Source: Desulfitobacterium hafniense DCB-2
Lineage (GTDB): Bacteria > Bacillota > Desulfitobacteriia > Desulfitobacteriales > Desulfitobacteriaceae
Length of the DNA: 64,000 nt
Direction of reading: 5' to 3'
Assembly: GCF_000021925.1 (NCBI RefSeq)
Contig: NC_011830.1
Coordinates: 3,259,001 to 3,323,000 of the forward strand
Below the pieces are notes generated by a model. It made no database searches, was not told the origin of the DNA, and worked only from the letters and a program-made list of their open reading frames with translations. A program made the translations under genes and the position numbers. Each line of letters starts with the position of its first letter. Positions within the stretch are counted from its first letter, which is position 1. Of this stretch, positions 1 to 8,067 are shown piece after piece.

Positions 1-125
1 CCTTATCACTACTAATTATACGAACGAACAAGGTCCGATATGTTTGTCCCCGAGGGGGATGGGTCATTAAAGTTAGCTTGCATTACCGGCCATCTCCGAC
101 TAGAATAATACCGAGGTGTTCAAAT

Positions 126-1901
126 ATGGAGATACTTCGGGAAAAACTTAGCTTACTGCCGGATAAACCGGGTGTCTATCTGATGAAAGATGCATCCGGC
201 CAAATTATCTATGTAGGAAAAGCGAAGGTTCTCAAAAACAGAGTCCGCTCCTACTTTACGGGATCCCATAATGGCAAAACCCAGCTGATGATCAGCCTGA
301 TTGCGGATTTTGAAACGATAATTACCGATTCCGAGGTAGAGGCATTACTCCTAGAGTGCAATCTGATTAAAAAACATAACCCCAAATATAATATTTTATT
401 GCGGGATGATAAAACTTATCCTTTTATAACCATTACCGATGAAGCACATCCGCGGATTCTCGTAACACGACAAGTCAAAAAAGGGGCGGGAAAATACTAT
501 GGTCCCTACCCTAATGCTACAGCGGCTAAAGAAGCGGCCCGACTGCTCAACCGCCTCTTCCCTTTTCGCAAATGCCGGCAGATCCCCAACAAACCCTGTC
601 TCTATTACCATCTTGGGCAATGCTTAGGCCCCTGTCAGGTAGACGTCCCCAAAGAAGCCTATGACAAAATCCGTAAAGAAGCGGCCGCTTTCCTTAAAGG
701 AGACCAGGGAGCCATTCTTAAAGCCCTGGAGAAAAAAATGAAAGAGGCCTCGGAAAATCTGGAATTCGAAAGAGCCAAAGAATACCGGGACCTGATGGAG
801 GATCTCAAAAAAGTTGGGGAAAAGCAGAACATCACCTTAAACGACTTCGTCGATCGGGATGTGGTGGGCTATGCCTATACTCAAGATCAACTTTGTATTC
901 AGATCTTTTATTTGCGCCAGGGCAAACTGCTCTCCCGGGATAATTTCATTTTCCCTTATTACGAGGAACCGGAAGAAGCTTTTGTCTCTTTTCTGGCTCA
1001 GTTCTACACAGAGAGTTCTGCTCTTCCTCAAGAAATCCTCCTCCCTCCCCTGGATATCAGTGTGTTAACAAAGCTCTTCCCCATGGTCGTGCCGCAAAAA
1101 GGTCAAAAGCGGGATCTGGTGCAAATGGCCATGGAAAATGCTCAAACCACTTTACACGAACAGATTTCCATCGAAATACGGAACTTGACGGAATGCACCC
1201 AAGCTTTGGCGGAAATCGGCAACGCCTTAGGCATCCCTTCCCTCCGTACCATCGAGTCCTTTGATATTTCCAATATTGCCGGTACCCATAGTGTAGCAGG
1301 AATGATTCAGTTTCTTGATGGCAAACCTAATCGTAGTCAGTATCGCAAATTCAAGATTCAACCCATGCCGAATATGGATGATACGGCCTCCATGCACCAG
1401 GTGATTGAGCGCCGTTATGCCCGACTCCAGCAAGAAAACCTGCCGCTCCCGGATCTGATCCTGGTGGATGGAGGCAAGGGACAGATCCATGCCGCCCTGG
1501 CTGCTCTCCACAGCTTAAACGCTGCGATTCCTGTTGCCGGCATGGTCAAAAACGACAAGCACCAGACTTCGGCGTTAATCGACGCTATGGACCGCATTCA
1601 CTCCTTGGATCGCCGTTCCGCCGGTTTTCGCTTGCTGGAACGGATTCAAAACGAGGTCCATCGCTTCGCTATTACCTTTCATAGACAGCAAAGGGCTAAA
1701 AGCATGACCCTTTCTGAATTGGACGGCATAGCAGGGGTCGGTCCCAAGCGCAGACAACAGCTCCTTAAGTTTTTTAAATCCATAGATAGTATCCGCCAGG
1801 CCACCCTTGAGGAACTGCAGCAATCCGGCCTTCCTGCCCCGGCAGCTGCGGCGGTCTATCAACATTTCAACTCTCATAAGGAGGAAAACCATGATTCTTA
1901 A
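126..1901 (+). CDS. uvrC: Excinuclease ABC subunit C (UvrC)
   Basis: UvrC makes both incisions around UvrAB-marked DNA lesions in nucleotide excision repair. The protein (591 aa) has the family order: an N-terminal GIY-YIG nuclease (GVY near residue 16, YVG near 29), a UVR helical segment near 205-235 that binds UvrB, an RNase H-like C-terminal nuclease (motifs FDISN and VDGGKGQ), and a terminal helix-hairpin-helix (GIAGVGPKRR). The frame stays open upstream to 78. The ATG at 126 is preferred because the protein then starts like UvrC (MEILREKL) and GAGGTG lies at 113-118. Its last bases overlap the next small ORF. Confidence 0.97.
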   Translation: MEILREKLSLLPDKPGVYLMKDASGQIIYVGKAKVLKNRVRSYFTGSHNGKTQLMISLIADFETIITDSEVEALLLECNLIKKHNPKYNILLRDDKTYPFITITDEAHPRILVTRQVKKGAGKYYGPYPNATAAKEAARLLNRLFPFRKCRQIPNKPCLYYHLGQCLGPCQVDVPKEAYDKIRKEAAAFLKGDQGAILKALEKKMKEASENLEFERAKEYRDLMEDLKKVGEKQNITLNDFVDRDVVGYAYTQDQLCIQIFYLRQGKLLSRDNFIFPYYEEPEEAFVSFLAQFYTESSALPQEILLPPLDISVLTKLFPMVVPQKGQKRDLVQMAMENAQTTLHEQISIEIRNLTECTQALAEIGNALGIPSLRTIESFDISNIAGTHSVAGMIQFLDGKPNRSQYRKFKIQPMPNMDDTASMHQVIERRYARLQQENLPLPDLILVDGGKGQIHAALAALHSLNAAIPVAGMVKNDKHQTSALIDAMDRIHSLDRRSAGFRLLERIQNEVHRFAITFHRQQRAKSMTLSELDGIAGVGPKRRQQLLKFFKSIDSIRQATLEELQQSGLPAPAAAAVYQHFNSHKEENHDS

Positions 1902-2046
1902 TTACCGTGTTGAACTCTGCCGCCAATGCTATTATAAGCGGATGAAACAATGTGCCAAGACGGACCTCTATATCCACAACCGGACATTGGCGGAGCTCGG
2001 CGGGGAATGCAAGAGCTATCTGCCGGTGCCCTGGCTGCCTTATTGA
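1891..2046 (+). CDS. Small Cys-rich protein overlapping the uvrC stop
   Basis: Encodes 51 aa starting inside the uvrC 3' end (11-bp overlap), with a strong ribosome binding site, AAGGAGG, at 1878-1884 seven bases upstream. It has four Cys: a C-x2-C pair (CRQC), a third Cys shortly after (KQC), and a fourth near the C-terminus (ECKSY), a pattern that could bind a metal. There is no signal peptide or membrane segment. The overlap implies translational coupling to uvrC. I do not recognise the family, and no function is claimed. Confidence 0.72.
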   Translation: MILNYRVELCRQCYYKRMKQCAKTDLYIHNRTLAELGGECKSYLPVPWLPY

Positions 2047-2056
2047 CGATTAAAGC

Positions 2057-2082
2057 CAAATTACCAACCGGTTGGTAATTTG
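2057..2082. repeat. Perfect 26-bp palindrome (copy 1)
   Basis: A perfect inverted repeat with no spacer and half-site CAAATTACCAACC, lying 10 bases after the stop of the small Cys-rich ORF. It shares CAAATT, CCAA and the central CG with the palindrome at 25450-25475. No T-run follows on either strand, so it is not a typical intrinsic terminator. It could be a dimeric regulator site or a repeated element. Confidence 0.8.
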
Positions 2083-2148
2083 CTTCCGATCCGAAAAGAT
2101 GGTCATAGCCTAATTTAGCAGACGGAAACAGAGCTGGGAGAGCTAAAA

Positions 2149-2195
2149 AGGAGTATCACTCACTGCTTTAAAAAAGCAATGAGGCGATACTCCTT
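2149..2195. terminator. Hairpin between convergent genes
   Basis: A 10-bp perfect stem (AAGGAGTATC at 2149-2158 with GATACTCCTT at 2186-2195) encloses a second imperfect stem (CTCACTGCTT with AAGCAATGAG). It lies between the convergent uvrC-side ORF and the NlpC/P60 gene, where a bidirectional terminator is expected. There is no clear U-tract. Confidence 0.5.
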
Positions 2196-2244
2196 CAGTA
2201 TATTCCCCATTATGTTCCTTTGTCCCTATTGACAAGCCTATGAA

Positions 2245-3069
2245 TTAGAAAACTCTCCTGGCTCCAAGGTAACGACCAGCATAATAACTGTCCGATAAGC
2301 CGGTGATCTTAATACCGCTTCTGGCGGCATGAATAAAGTTCTCTTCTCCTATATAGATTCCCACGTGGGACGCTCCGCTATCGTAAGTGGCGAAGAAGAC
2401 CAAATCACCGATCTGAAGCTCGTCTTTGCTGACTGCTGTTCCTATTCCATATTGAGCATATGAGGTTCGGGGCAAGTCAATTCCTGAACCTTTAAATACA
2501 TATTGAGTAAAACCGGAGCAATCAAAGCCATTCGTAGTCGTCCCGCCAAACACATAGGGGGTACCGATCAGCTTTTGGGCATTGTCGCTGATTTCTTCGA
2601 CTTTGGAACTACCGCCACGGGAGATCTCCTGAACAGGAGCAGCCGCAGCTTGTCGCAAAGCCCGCTCTTGGGAAAGCTTTTCGATGTCCATCGCTGCCAT
2701 CGTTTCTTCAGGGGTAGACACGATATCTTCCTGAGCCTCTTCTGTAAATTGCTGTGATTCCCTCTGACTATCCGTATCGGCAGCTACAGATACCGAAGCG
2801 TAAGCTAAGGCCATTGCTGCTGCTTCAGGTTGCCGGATCACATCCTTTTTTTCTGCTTGAACCTCAGGGGAGAGTACCGTATCGGCAACAGTTTGAGTTT
2901 GAGCCTGCTGAGTCTGAAATAATGAAGCGTTCCTTAAGAGAATAGATTCGGAGCTTGTCACAGGCACTGCGGCACTTCCAGGCCCATAGATGCCCGGGAG
3001 GCTGCTTACCAATAAGGTGCCGGATAACACCACACTGGCCACCCATCCCCTTTTAGAGGAAGAGTCCAT
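2245..3069 (-). CDS. Secreted NlpC/P60 cell-wall hydrolase
   Basis: A 274-aa predicted peptidoglycan endopeptidase. A positively charged start and hydrophobic stretch (about residues 8-25) form an export signal. A low-complexity Ala/Gln/Glu linker follows to about 155, and then a complete NlpC/P60 domain at about 162-274. The catalytic set is visible: Cys184 in DCSGF, His235 in SHVGIY and His247 in FIHAA. The ATG is preceded by AAAGGTGG. Family members cleave stem-peptide bonds (typically D-Glu to diamino acid) in cell-wall turnover. A c-di-AMP riboswitch fills the 5' leader, a known arrangement for wall hydrolases in Firmicutes. Confidence 0.92.
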   Translation of the reverse strand: MDSSSKRGWVASVVLSGTLLVSSLPGIYGPGSAAVPVTSSESILLRNASLFQTQQAQTQTVADTVLSPEVQAEKKDVIRQPEAAAMALAYASVSVAADTDSQRESQQFTEEAQEDIVSTPEETMAAMDIEKLSQERALRQAAAAPVQEISRGGSSKVEEISDNAQKLIGTPYVFGGTTTNGFDCSGFTQYVFKGSGIDLPRTSYAQYGIGTAVSKDELQIGDLVFFATYDSGASHVGIYIGEENFIHAARSGIKITGLSDSYYAGRYLGARRVF

Positions 3070-3084
3070 GAATTTTCCACCTTT

Positions 3085-3203
3085 CGTCGCTTACGAGGTT
3101 AGTTGACGGATTCGGGCAAAAAGGTGCAAGCCCTACGCATGACTGCGATTCACCCCAAAAGATTATCCCCCGTTCCAGACACACGGTCCGGATTCAGCCC
3201 ACA
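3085..3203 (-). promoter_or_regulatory. c-di-AMP (ydaO/yuaA) riboswitch
   Basis: Read on the minus strand, the leader holds the hallmark blocks of the ydaO class in order: GCTGAATCCGG, AACGGGGGA, GGGGTGAATCGCAG, GTAGGG, CCGAATCCGTCA and CTAACCTCGTAAGCG, ending just before the NlpC/P60 ribosome binding site. This class binds cyclic di-AMP and usually lowers expression of wall and osmolyte genes when the ligand is high. A possible -10 (TATAAT, complement of 3258-3263) lies upstream without a convincing -35. No separate terminator is evident between the riboswitch and the ATG. Confidence 0.9.
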
Positions 3204-3349
3204 TTTCTTATGCATTGTAGTATTCGCGAAAAATGCCTTTAATCCTTCACACAATTAATTATAAAAGTGATATATTTTGGAAATTTATTCTATTAATATC
3301 AGACTATTCACTCATTGGCTTTCTGTGCCTAAAGAAAGTAAGATAAAAG

Positions 3350-3956
3350 TAAAAACACCTCTCTCACGAGAGGTGCTGCTCTTTGAACCTTAGGACACCA
3401 ACGAATAAATATTGCGCCATAGGTCAAGTAGGTTTTCCCACTGAGCTCCTGCAGTTTCCTGACAGGCGGTTTCCCTTTTCCCTCAGCCCAGAATGTCACC
3501 ATTTCCAGCACTTGATCGCCACTAAGAACGCACTTTAATCCTCGTTGGTTTTCGCTCTAGAAGTTTTCCTTCACGCTCCGTGACGGTCTAGCCTCTTTTG
3601 CAGAAAAGAATTTCAGGCAAACTTAAGCTCATCGGCCAATGAACAGAAGTTCCTTCAGCCCTCCCAACTTCTCCACCTCAAGGCAGGCTACACTGCACTA
3701 AGTTCCTTCCTAATGCAGGTTCATACCCCAAGCCGTAACCAAAAGCAGCCACGAACTTAGGCCTCCACGGAAGAGGGTATCGCCCGCATGCCATTGCAGA
3801 TCCCCCTCATCCTTAACTCCCAGCAGCAACCCTCGACTGGGCGTCGAAAGCCACCACCAGGAACTTCATCGGTATGCCCTTAGCGGATTCTTAGGCCCGC
3901 CTTCGACAGTCATTTTACGCACTAGAATAGCGCACCCTAGTTCAAAGAAGATTACA
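3350..3956 (-). ncRNA. Large structured non-coding RNA, about 607 nt
   Basis: A stretch of about 600 bases with no credible ORF but dense complementary segments. On the minus strand a -10-like TACAAT lies at the complement of 3963-3968. The 5' end pairs with the 3' end: UUUGAAC-UAGG (3946 to 3936) with CCUA-GUUCAAA (3394 to 3382), an 11-bp closing helix with a 2-nt bulge. Inner helices include ACCAACGA with UCGUUGGU, CCUAAGUUC with GAACUUAG, AGAAGUU with AACUUCU, and GUCGAA with UUCGAC. An intrinsic terminator follows. It lacks RNase P, tmRNA, SRP and group II intron landmarks. Length and host suit the OLE class, but no OLE-associated protein gene is adjacent and I cannot match a consensus, so the family is left open. 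Confidence 0.72.
3351..3375 (-). terminator. Intrinsic terminator of the large RNA
   Basis: An 8-bp perfect stem (CACCTCTC at 3356-3363, GAGAGGTG at 3368-3375) with a 4-nt loop, followed on the minus strand by a U5 tract. It defines the 3' end of the structured RNA. Confidence 0.85.
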
Positions 3957-4054
3957 TCGCTTATTGTACACCGAAACGAACAATTTTTAAAACGACCTTT
4001 GCCTATTCATATTCTCGATTGCCTTTGATAATGAATGAAAAAAAGCAACAAATT

Positions 4055-4083
4055 CAAAAAAGAGAGCTTTGCGCTCTCTTTTT
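4055..4083 (-). terminator. Terminator after the acuA-HD group
   Basis: Stem AAAGAGAGC / GCTCTCTTT with loop TTTGC and A/T tracts on both sides, so it can work on either strand. It lies just downstream of the minus-strand small membrane protein gene and insulates the large RNA from read-through. Confidence 0.88.
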
Positions 4084-4122
4084 GGCTTATTAAAACAATA
4101 CCGGCAAAATCAATGGTGTTTA

Positions 4123-4365
4123 TCAAACTGATTTGGCTTCAGATGCGGGTTTTCCGTCAGAAAAAATTTTTCGCAACATCACTTCGATACTTCCGGGCAA
4201 ATCCCGTGCTGCTTGTTGAATCTGAACAGAACGCCAGTGGATTTCCTCCAATAAAACCTGAGTTCGCGGTGCGGAAATATAGGCTTGAGGCTGTTCTGGA
4301 GCAAACAAGCCTTTAGCTGCCATAAGTAAAATGAAGATGATTAAAATACGTCCCAACCAGCGCAA
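4123..4365 (-). CDS. Small single-pass membrane protein
   Basis: 80 aa starting at a TTG (complement of 4363-4365), with AAAGGAAG about nine bases upstream. The N-terminus (about residues 4-20) is a single hydrophobic segment, followed by a hydrophilic domain with an Arg/Gln-rich amphipathic stretch. It follows the HD hydrolase by 49 bp and ends before a strong terminator, so it is the last gene of that group. The family is not recognised. It could be membrane-anchored or secreted. Confidence 0.6.
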   Translation of the reverse strand: MRWLGRILIIFILLMAAKGLFAPEQPQAYISAPRTQVLLEEIHWRSVQIQQAARDLPGSIEVMLRKIFSDGKPASEAKSV

Positions 4366-4414
4366 TGGATATACTTCCTTTCCTCAAAAAAGATATATCC
4401 ATAGTTTAACCAGC

Positions 4415-5014
4415 TTAGCCTTTTTTAAGCCTCATTTTTTCCAACTCAGACCAAAAATTCTCAGAATACAAAAAGAGCGGTTCAAAAAGCGCCCGTGCGG
4501 TCTGGGTGTGGATATGCTCATGGTAGTGACGAATCCTTTCACGGTAAAAGGATTCACAGGAATCCGGCCCAAAAAAAGGTTTTCCTTCTTTCCCCAACCA
4601 GACAAAAAGCCTGGCAATCCCCATAGGACCTACAAAATCCAATTTATCGGCATCATAAAGAATCTTTGCTTCCAACGTTTCCGGTTCATAGCCTTCCCGT
4701 GAGTGGGAAAGGACAGCTGCTTTAACAGCTTCAATAGTGTCTTCCGGGTATCCGCATTTATGCAGGATGCCACCGGCCAAGGCCGCACCGCTCTCAGCAT
4801 GGGTTTTCGATAGGGTTCCGGAGCGGCCAATATCATGAAGAATAGCTGCCAGCTCCACAATCAATAGATCGGCACCCTCCTGTATCCCAATCTGCTTGCC
4901 CCATGCTCTGACCCGGAGAGCATGTTCCAGATCATGAGCCTGATCTTTACGGCCATAAATTCCCTGCACAGCGTTAATTACCTGGCTTAGAGGGTCTTGA
5001 TTCGTTTCCGGCAA
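4415..5014 (-). CDS. HD-domain metal-dependent phosphohydrolase
   Basis: 199 aa from a TTG start (complement of 5012-5014) preceded by GGGGGG. The frame extends upstream within acuA, but this start has the best ribosome site and leaves a 41-bp overlap with acuA. An HD domain covers most of the protein: H in DLEHALRV, HD in ILHDIGRSG, a mid His in LSHSREGY, and D in ILYDADKLDF. It resembles the YedJ/YpgQ-type stand-alone HD hydrolases, some of which act on nucleotides. The substrate here is unknown. Overlap with acuA suggests coupled expression. Confidence 0.85.
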   Translation of the reverse strand: MPETNQDPLSQVINAVQGIYGRKDQAHDLEHALRVRAWGKQIGIQEGADLLIVELAAILHDIGRSGTLSKTHAESGAALAGGILHKCGYPEDTIEAVKAAVLSHSREGYEPETLEAKILYDADKLDFVGPMGIARLFVWLGKEGKPFFGPDSCESFYRERIRHYHEHIHTQTARALFEPLFLYSENFWSELEKMRLKKG

Positions 5015-5627
5015 GGCAATCCCCCCGTTCGGAATTTGCGAACAAAATCTTTTCAAAATGATCGATACTGCTTTGGGAAAGGTTTTTACCATAGCGTACC
5101 GTAAGCATATTGGCCGGATGGGAACATATCTCCTCATCATCCGTCTCCCTTATGTGCAAACCTGCGCTTGACATAAGACGATCCATTACTTCACGGTACT
5201 CCCAAACCCGCAGCCCCGTCCTTTCCAAGTCCCAGTGCCAATAATACTCTGTAGCTATGACGACATGATTCTCCATAGCGGGATCAGAAAAAGCGACTTG
5301 CAGCAGTTTTTTCCCCACCCCAAGTCCCCGGACTTTTGGGGAAACCTCGATGGCCCCTAATTCCAAAAGTTCCGGAGGGCCTTTAGCCCACCGTTCAAAA
5401 CAATCCGGGGGATGAAAGGTTACATAGCCCATAATATCATTCTCGATTCGGGCAATAATGATGCGGCCATCAGGAATTTCACTGATTTCAATCAAGGCTT
5501 CTTTTTGGCGCTTCGGAGGGCGGAATGCCCTCAAATCATCGTCAAAACTCAATTGACTTAAGCTCTCTGCCGTAACCGGCCCTTCAACAATAAGCTCCCC
5601 CTTGTGGGTCGGAAAGGTCTGTTTCAC
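4974..5627 (-). CDS. acuA: AcuA-type protein acetyltransferase (GNAT)
   Basis: 217 aa, closely matching Bacillus AcuA by eye: FRPPKRQ, GRIIIAR, LELGAIEV, TEYYWHWDL, VWEYR, SHPAN and GKNVSQ-like (GKNLSQSS) segments occur in the right order. In Bacillus, AcuA acetylates a lysine of acetyl-CoA synthetase and turns it off, controlling acetate activation. The GNAT acetyl-CoA loop is visible as VRGLGVGKKLL. It sits 35 bp after an AAA+ regulator and overlaps an HD hydrolase. The AcuC deacetylase partner is not in the window. Confidence 0.93.
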   Translation of the reverse strand: MKQTFPTHKGELIVEGPVTAESLSQLSFDDDLRAFRPPKRQKEALIEISEIPDGRIIIARIENDIMGYVTFHPPDCFERWAKGPPELLELGAIEVSPKVRGLGVGKKLLQVAFSDPAMENHVVIATEYYWHWDLERTGLRVWEYREVMDRLMSSAGLHIRETDDEEICSHPANMLTVRYGKNLSQSSIDHFEKILFANSERGDCLAGNESRPSKPGN

Positions 5628-5662
5628 CCTGTATCCTCCTTACGCAACCTTGGTATGGTTGG

Positions 5663-6562
5663 TTATGGATTAAGATTATACCGCTTAAGCTTATTGTACA
5701 GTGTTGCTAAGGAAATGTTAAGAGCTCTTGCCGCTCTTTTCTTGCCTTCCAGTGTAAATCCATAGCGCTCCAAAGCACTTCGTAAAAGGATTTCCTCCAT
5801 TCGCTCCAAAGGCATTACCCCGTGGCTGAAGCCATCTTCTTTGGATATTCCCAAATTGTCGCTAAGATGACGCTGGGAGATATGGGATTCGTTGGACAGG
5901 TGCATGGCTCTGTTGATAATTTGCTTTAGTTCATCCACATTCCCCGGCCACCGATAAGCTAAAAGAATTTCTTCTGCTTGTGGAGTCAGCCCCTGGATAG
6001 ACTTTCTTAATTTCAAATTAAATACTCCGATATAATGCCGGACTAGGGGAAGGATATCTTCTTTTCTTTGCCGTAGGGGGGGAACAGCAATCTCCCATTG
6101 ACTGCCATAATCATAGAGATCGGGATCAAAGGCCTTTTCCATTCTCATTAAATGAATATTTTGGGATGAACTCAGAAATGCTCTGATTTTTCTCTTTTCT
6201 ATCTTTTCAAGAGCTTTATAGAGCTGATTCTGTTTGCCAAGGCTGAGGGTTGCCACTTCACGAAAATAGATACTGCCTCCCTCATAACGGTCCAGTTGCT
6301 TGCACTCAAAACCGGGAGCAAGTAGTTCGTGAATCATGTCCTCGTCCTTAATGCAATCCACCACAAGCAAGGGCTGCCGGGAGTGTTTACTCTCTTTATG
6401 CAGAAAGCCGGCTAAAAGTAGTTTACCCGTGCTGACCTCACCCTGAAACATAACCGGGGCATTTTCTTTAGCAGCTTTTCGACATCCCTCAACGGCCTGT
6501 CGCAGCCCTTTGCTCTCTCCGATGATATCCTGACTCAAGGAACGAACGAGAAACATCGGCAT
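5663..6562 (-). CDS. Degenerate sigma-54-type AAA+ regulator, Fis-type HTH
   Basis: 299 aa from an ATG preceded by GGGGGG (the frame is open to a GTG at 6583). It has the AAA+ core of an enhancer-binding protein with family blocks such as PPLRQRKEDI and WPGNVDELKQ, and a C-terminal Fis-type helix-turn-helix (KRAARALNISLATLYNKL). Key parts are altered: the Walker A reads GEVSTGKL instead of GESGTGKE, the Walker B region reads GGSIYFREV instead of GGTLFLDEI, and the GAFTGA loop that contacts sigma-54 is missing. There is no N-terminal sensor domain. It probably does not activate sigma-54 and may act as a TyrR-like local regulator, plausibly of acuA. The AT-rich upstream region (6600-6640) has repeated TATTGT motifs. 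Confidence 0.82.
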   Translation of the reverse strand: MPMFLVRSLSQDIIGESKGLRQAVEGCRKAAKENAPVMFQGEVSTGKLLLAGFLHKESKHSRQPLLVVDCIKDEDMIHELLAPGFECKQLDRYEGGSIYFREVATLSLGKQNQLYKALEKIEKRKIRAFLSSSQNIHLMRMEKAFDPDLYDYGSQWEIAVPPLRQRKEDILPLVRHYIGVFNLKLRKSIQGLTPQAEEILLAYRWPGNVDELKQIINRAMHLSNESHISQRHLSDNLGISKEDGFSHGVMPLERMEEILLRSALERYGFTLEGKKRAARALNISLATLYNKLKRYNLNP

Positions 6563-6685
6563 ATCTATCCCCCCTACAATCACCCAAGACTTATCTGATG
6601 CTAATACAATGTATTGTTTCTATTGTATACTATAACAGAATAGAACAAAAGCTATTTTTCACTCTTTTACAATGTTTTTAAACAA

Positions 6686-6721
6686 CAAAAAGGTCCTCAT
6701 GACTGTTGATCATCAGGACCT
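6686..6721 (-). terminator. Terminator of ahcY
   Basis: Twelve-base arms with one mismatch (AGGTCCTCATGA with TCATCAGGACCT), followed on the minus strand by a U5 run. It lies 30 bp beyond the ahcY stop. Confidence 0.9.
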
Positions 6722-6750
6722 GAATATTGAATTGTTTTAAAAGGCTCTTC

Positions 6751-8001
6751 TTAACTATGCTGCCAACTGGCGAGGTAGCTTTTTTGTTCCTCAGACAATT
6801 GATCGATGCTTAAACCTAAGGTTTTTAATTTTAACTCGGCCACTCGCATATCCATTTCCGTGGGGACGGAGTAAACTTTAGGCTCCAGGGGGGTTTTTGC
6901 TGTAGCAAGATAATGCAAGGCCAAGGCTTGCAAAGCAAAGGTCATGTCCATAACTTCGGCGGGATGACCGTCTCCTGCCGCCAAATTGACCAAGCGTCCT
7001 TCTGCCAGGAGGTAGATCTTCCGCCCATCCTGAAGCAGATATTCTTCAATATTGCGGCGAACCTCATGACAACTTTGGGCCATAGCCGCCAACTGGACTT
7101 TATTGACCTCCACATCGAAGTGACCGGCATTGGCGAGGATTGCTCCATCCTTCATGACTTGGAAGTGCTCACCTGAGATGACATTCTTATTTCCCGTTAC
7201 TGTGACGAAGAAATCGCCTAAGGGAGCGGCAGCCAACATGGGCATCACTTCGAAGCCATCCATCCAAGCTTCATTGGCTTTAATCGGATTGACTTCACAG
7301 ATAATCACCCGGGCACCTAAGCCTTTGGCCCGTAAAGCCACACCTTTGCCACACCAGCCATAGCCCACTACGCAAATCGTCTTGCCGGCCACCACCAGAT
7401 TCGTGGTGCGCATGATCCCATCCCAGACCGATTGGCCTGTGCCATAGCGATTGTCAAAAAGGTATTTCATCTCAGCATCATTGACCGCCATCATGGGGAA
7501 GGCCAATTCACCGTTTTTCTCCATGGCGCGCAGTCTGAGGATGCCTGTCGTGGTCTCTTCAGCACCTCCCAGGACCTTAGGCAGCAGCTCCCGGCGCTCC
7601 TTGTGCAGGGTGGATACCAAATCTCCCCCATCATCAATAATATAATCCGGCTCAAAATCCAAAGCCTTGTGCAGGTGCTGATGGTACTCTTCATCGGTAG
7701 CACCATACCAGGCATGGGCATGGACACCGCCGGCTACCAAAGCAGCCACCACATCATCCTGGGTGGATAAAGGGTTGCTGGCCGCCACAGTAACTTCAGC
7801 TCCGCCCGCTTGAACCACTTTCGCCAGATAAGCTGTCTTGGCTTCTAAATGCAGGCAAATGGTCACTTTCTTGCCTTGAAAAGGCTGGGTTTTCTCAAAC
7901 TCTTCTCTTAAGGTGTTGAGAACCGGCATATGGGCCTGCACCCAATCGATTTTTAATTGTCCTTGCGGTGCCAATCCGATGTCCCGAATCGTTGATTCCA
8001 T
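6751..8001 (-). CDS. ahcY: Adenosylhomocysteinase
   Basis: Reversibly hydrolyses S-adenosylhomocysteine to adenosine and homocysteine, clearing the product inhibitor of methyltransferases. The protein has the short bacterial form (416 aa) with IRDIGLA at the N-terminus, the NAD-binding VGYGWCGKG motif in the middle and a [16 protein letters not shown] C-terminus. The frame is open back to 8037 (TTG), but ATG 8001 gives the usual family start (MESTIRDI). A small hairpin (CTGGC-TTA-GCCAG) lies just before that ATG and AGGGGGTGA lies upstream of it, so the start is not settled. A methyl-cycle partner is not adjacent; Mrp is the upstream neighbour. Confidence 0.95.
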   Translation of the reverse strand: MESTIRDIGLAPQGQLKIDWVQAHMPVLNTLREEFEKTQPFQGKKVTICLHLEAKTAYLAKVVQAGGAEVTVAASNPLSTQDDVVAALVAGGVHAHAWYGATDEEYHQHLHKALDFEPDYIIDDGGDLVSTLHKERRELLPKVLGGAEETTTGILRLRAMEKNGELAFPMMAVNDAEMKYLFDNRYGTGQSVWDGIMRTTNLVVAGKTICVVGYGWCGKGVALRAKGLGARVIICEVNPIKANEAWMDGFEVMPMLAAAPLGDFFVTVTGNKNVISGEHFQVMKDGAILANAGHFDVEVNKVQLAAMAQSCHEVRRNIEEYLLQDGRKIYLLAEGRLVNLAAGDGHPAEVMDMTFALQALALHYLATAKTPLEPKVYSVPTEMDMRVAELKLKTLGLSIDQLSEEQKSYLASWQHS

Positions 8002-8067
8002 ATTATCCTGGCTAAGCCAGGTCACCCCCTCTTTCAATTTTAATTTTACCTTTTCTTTTTTCTGCTT

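Noticed and set aside
78..106. Promoter-like TTGCAT - 17 bp - TAGAAT before uvrC.
   Set aside because: It would start transcription near 113, inside the uvrC ribosome binding site, so it is probably chance.
3329..3511. 60-aa minus-strand ORF inside the large RNA.
   Set aside because: It has no good ribosome site, runs through the terminator stem, and the region is better explained by dense RNA structure.
3901..3956. Possible group II intron start (GTGCGC) at the 5' end of the large RNA.
   Set aside because: No domain V or VI sequence and no intron-encoded protein; the closing helix and terminator fit a free RNA.
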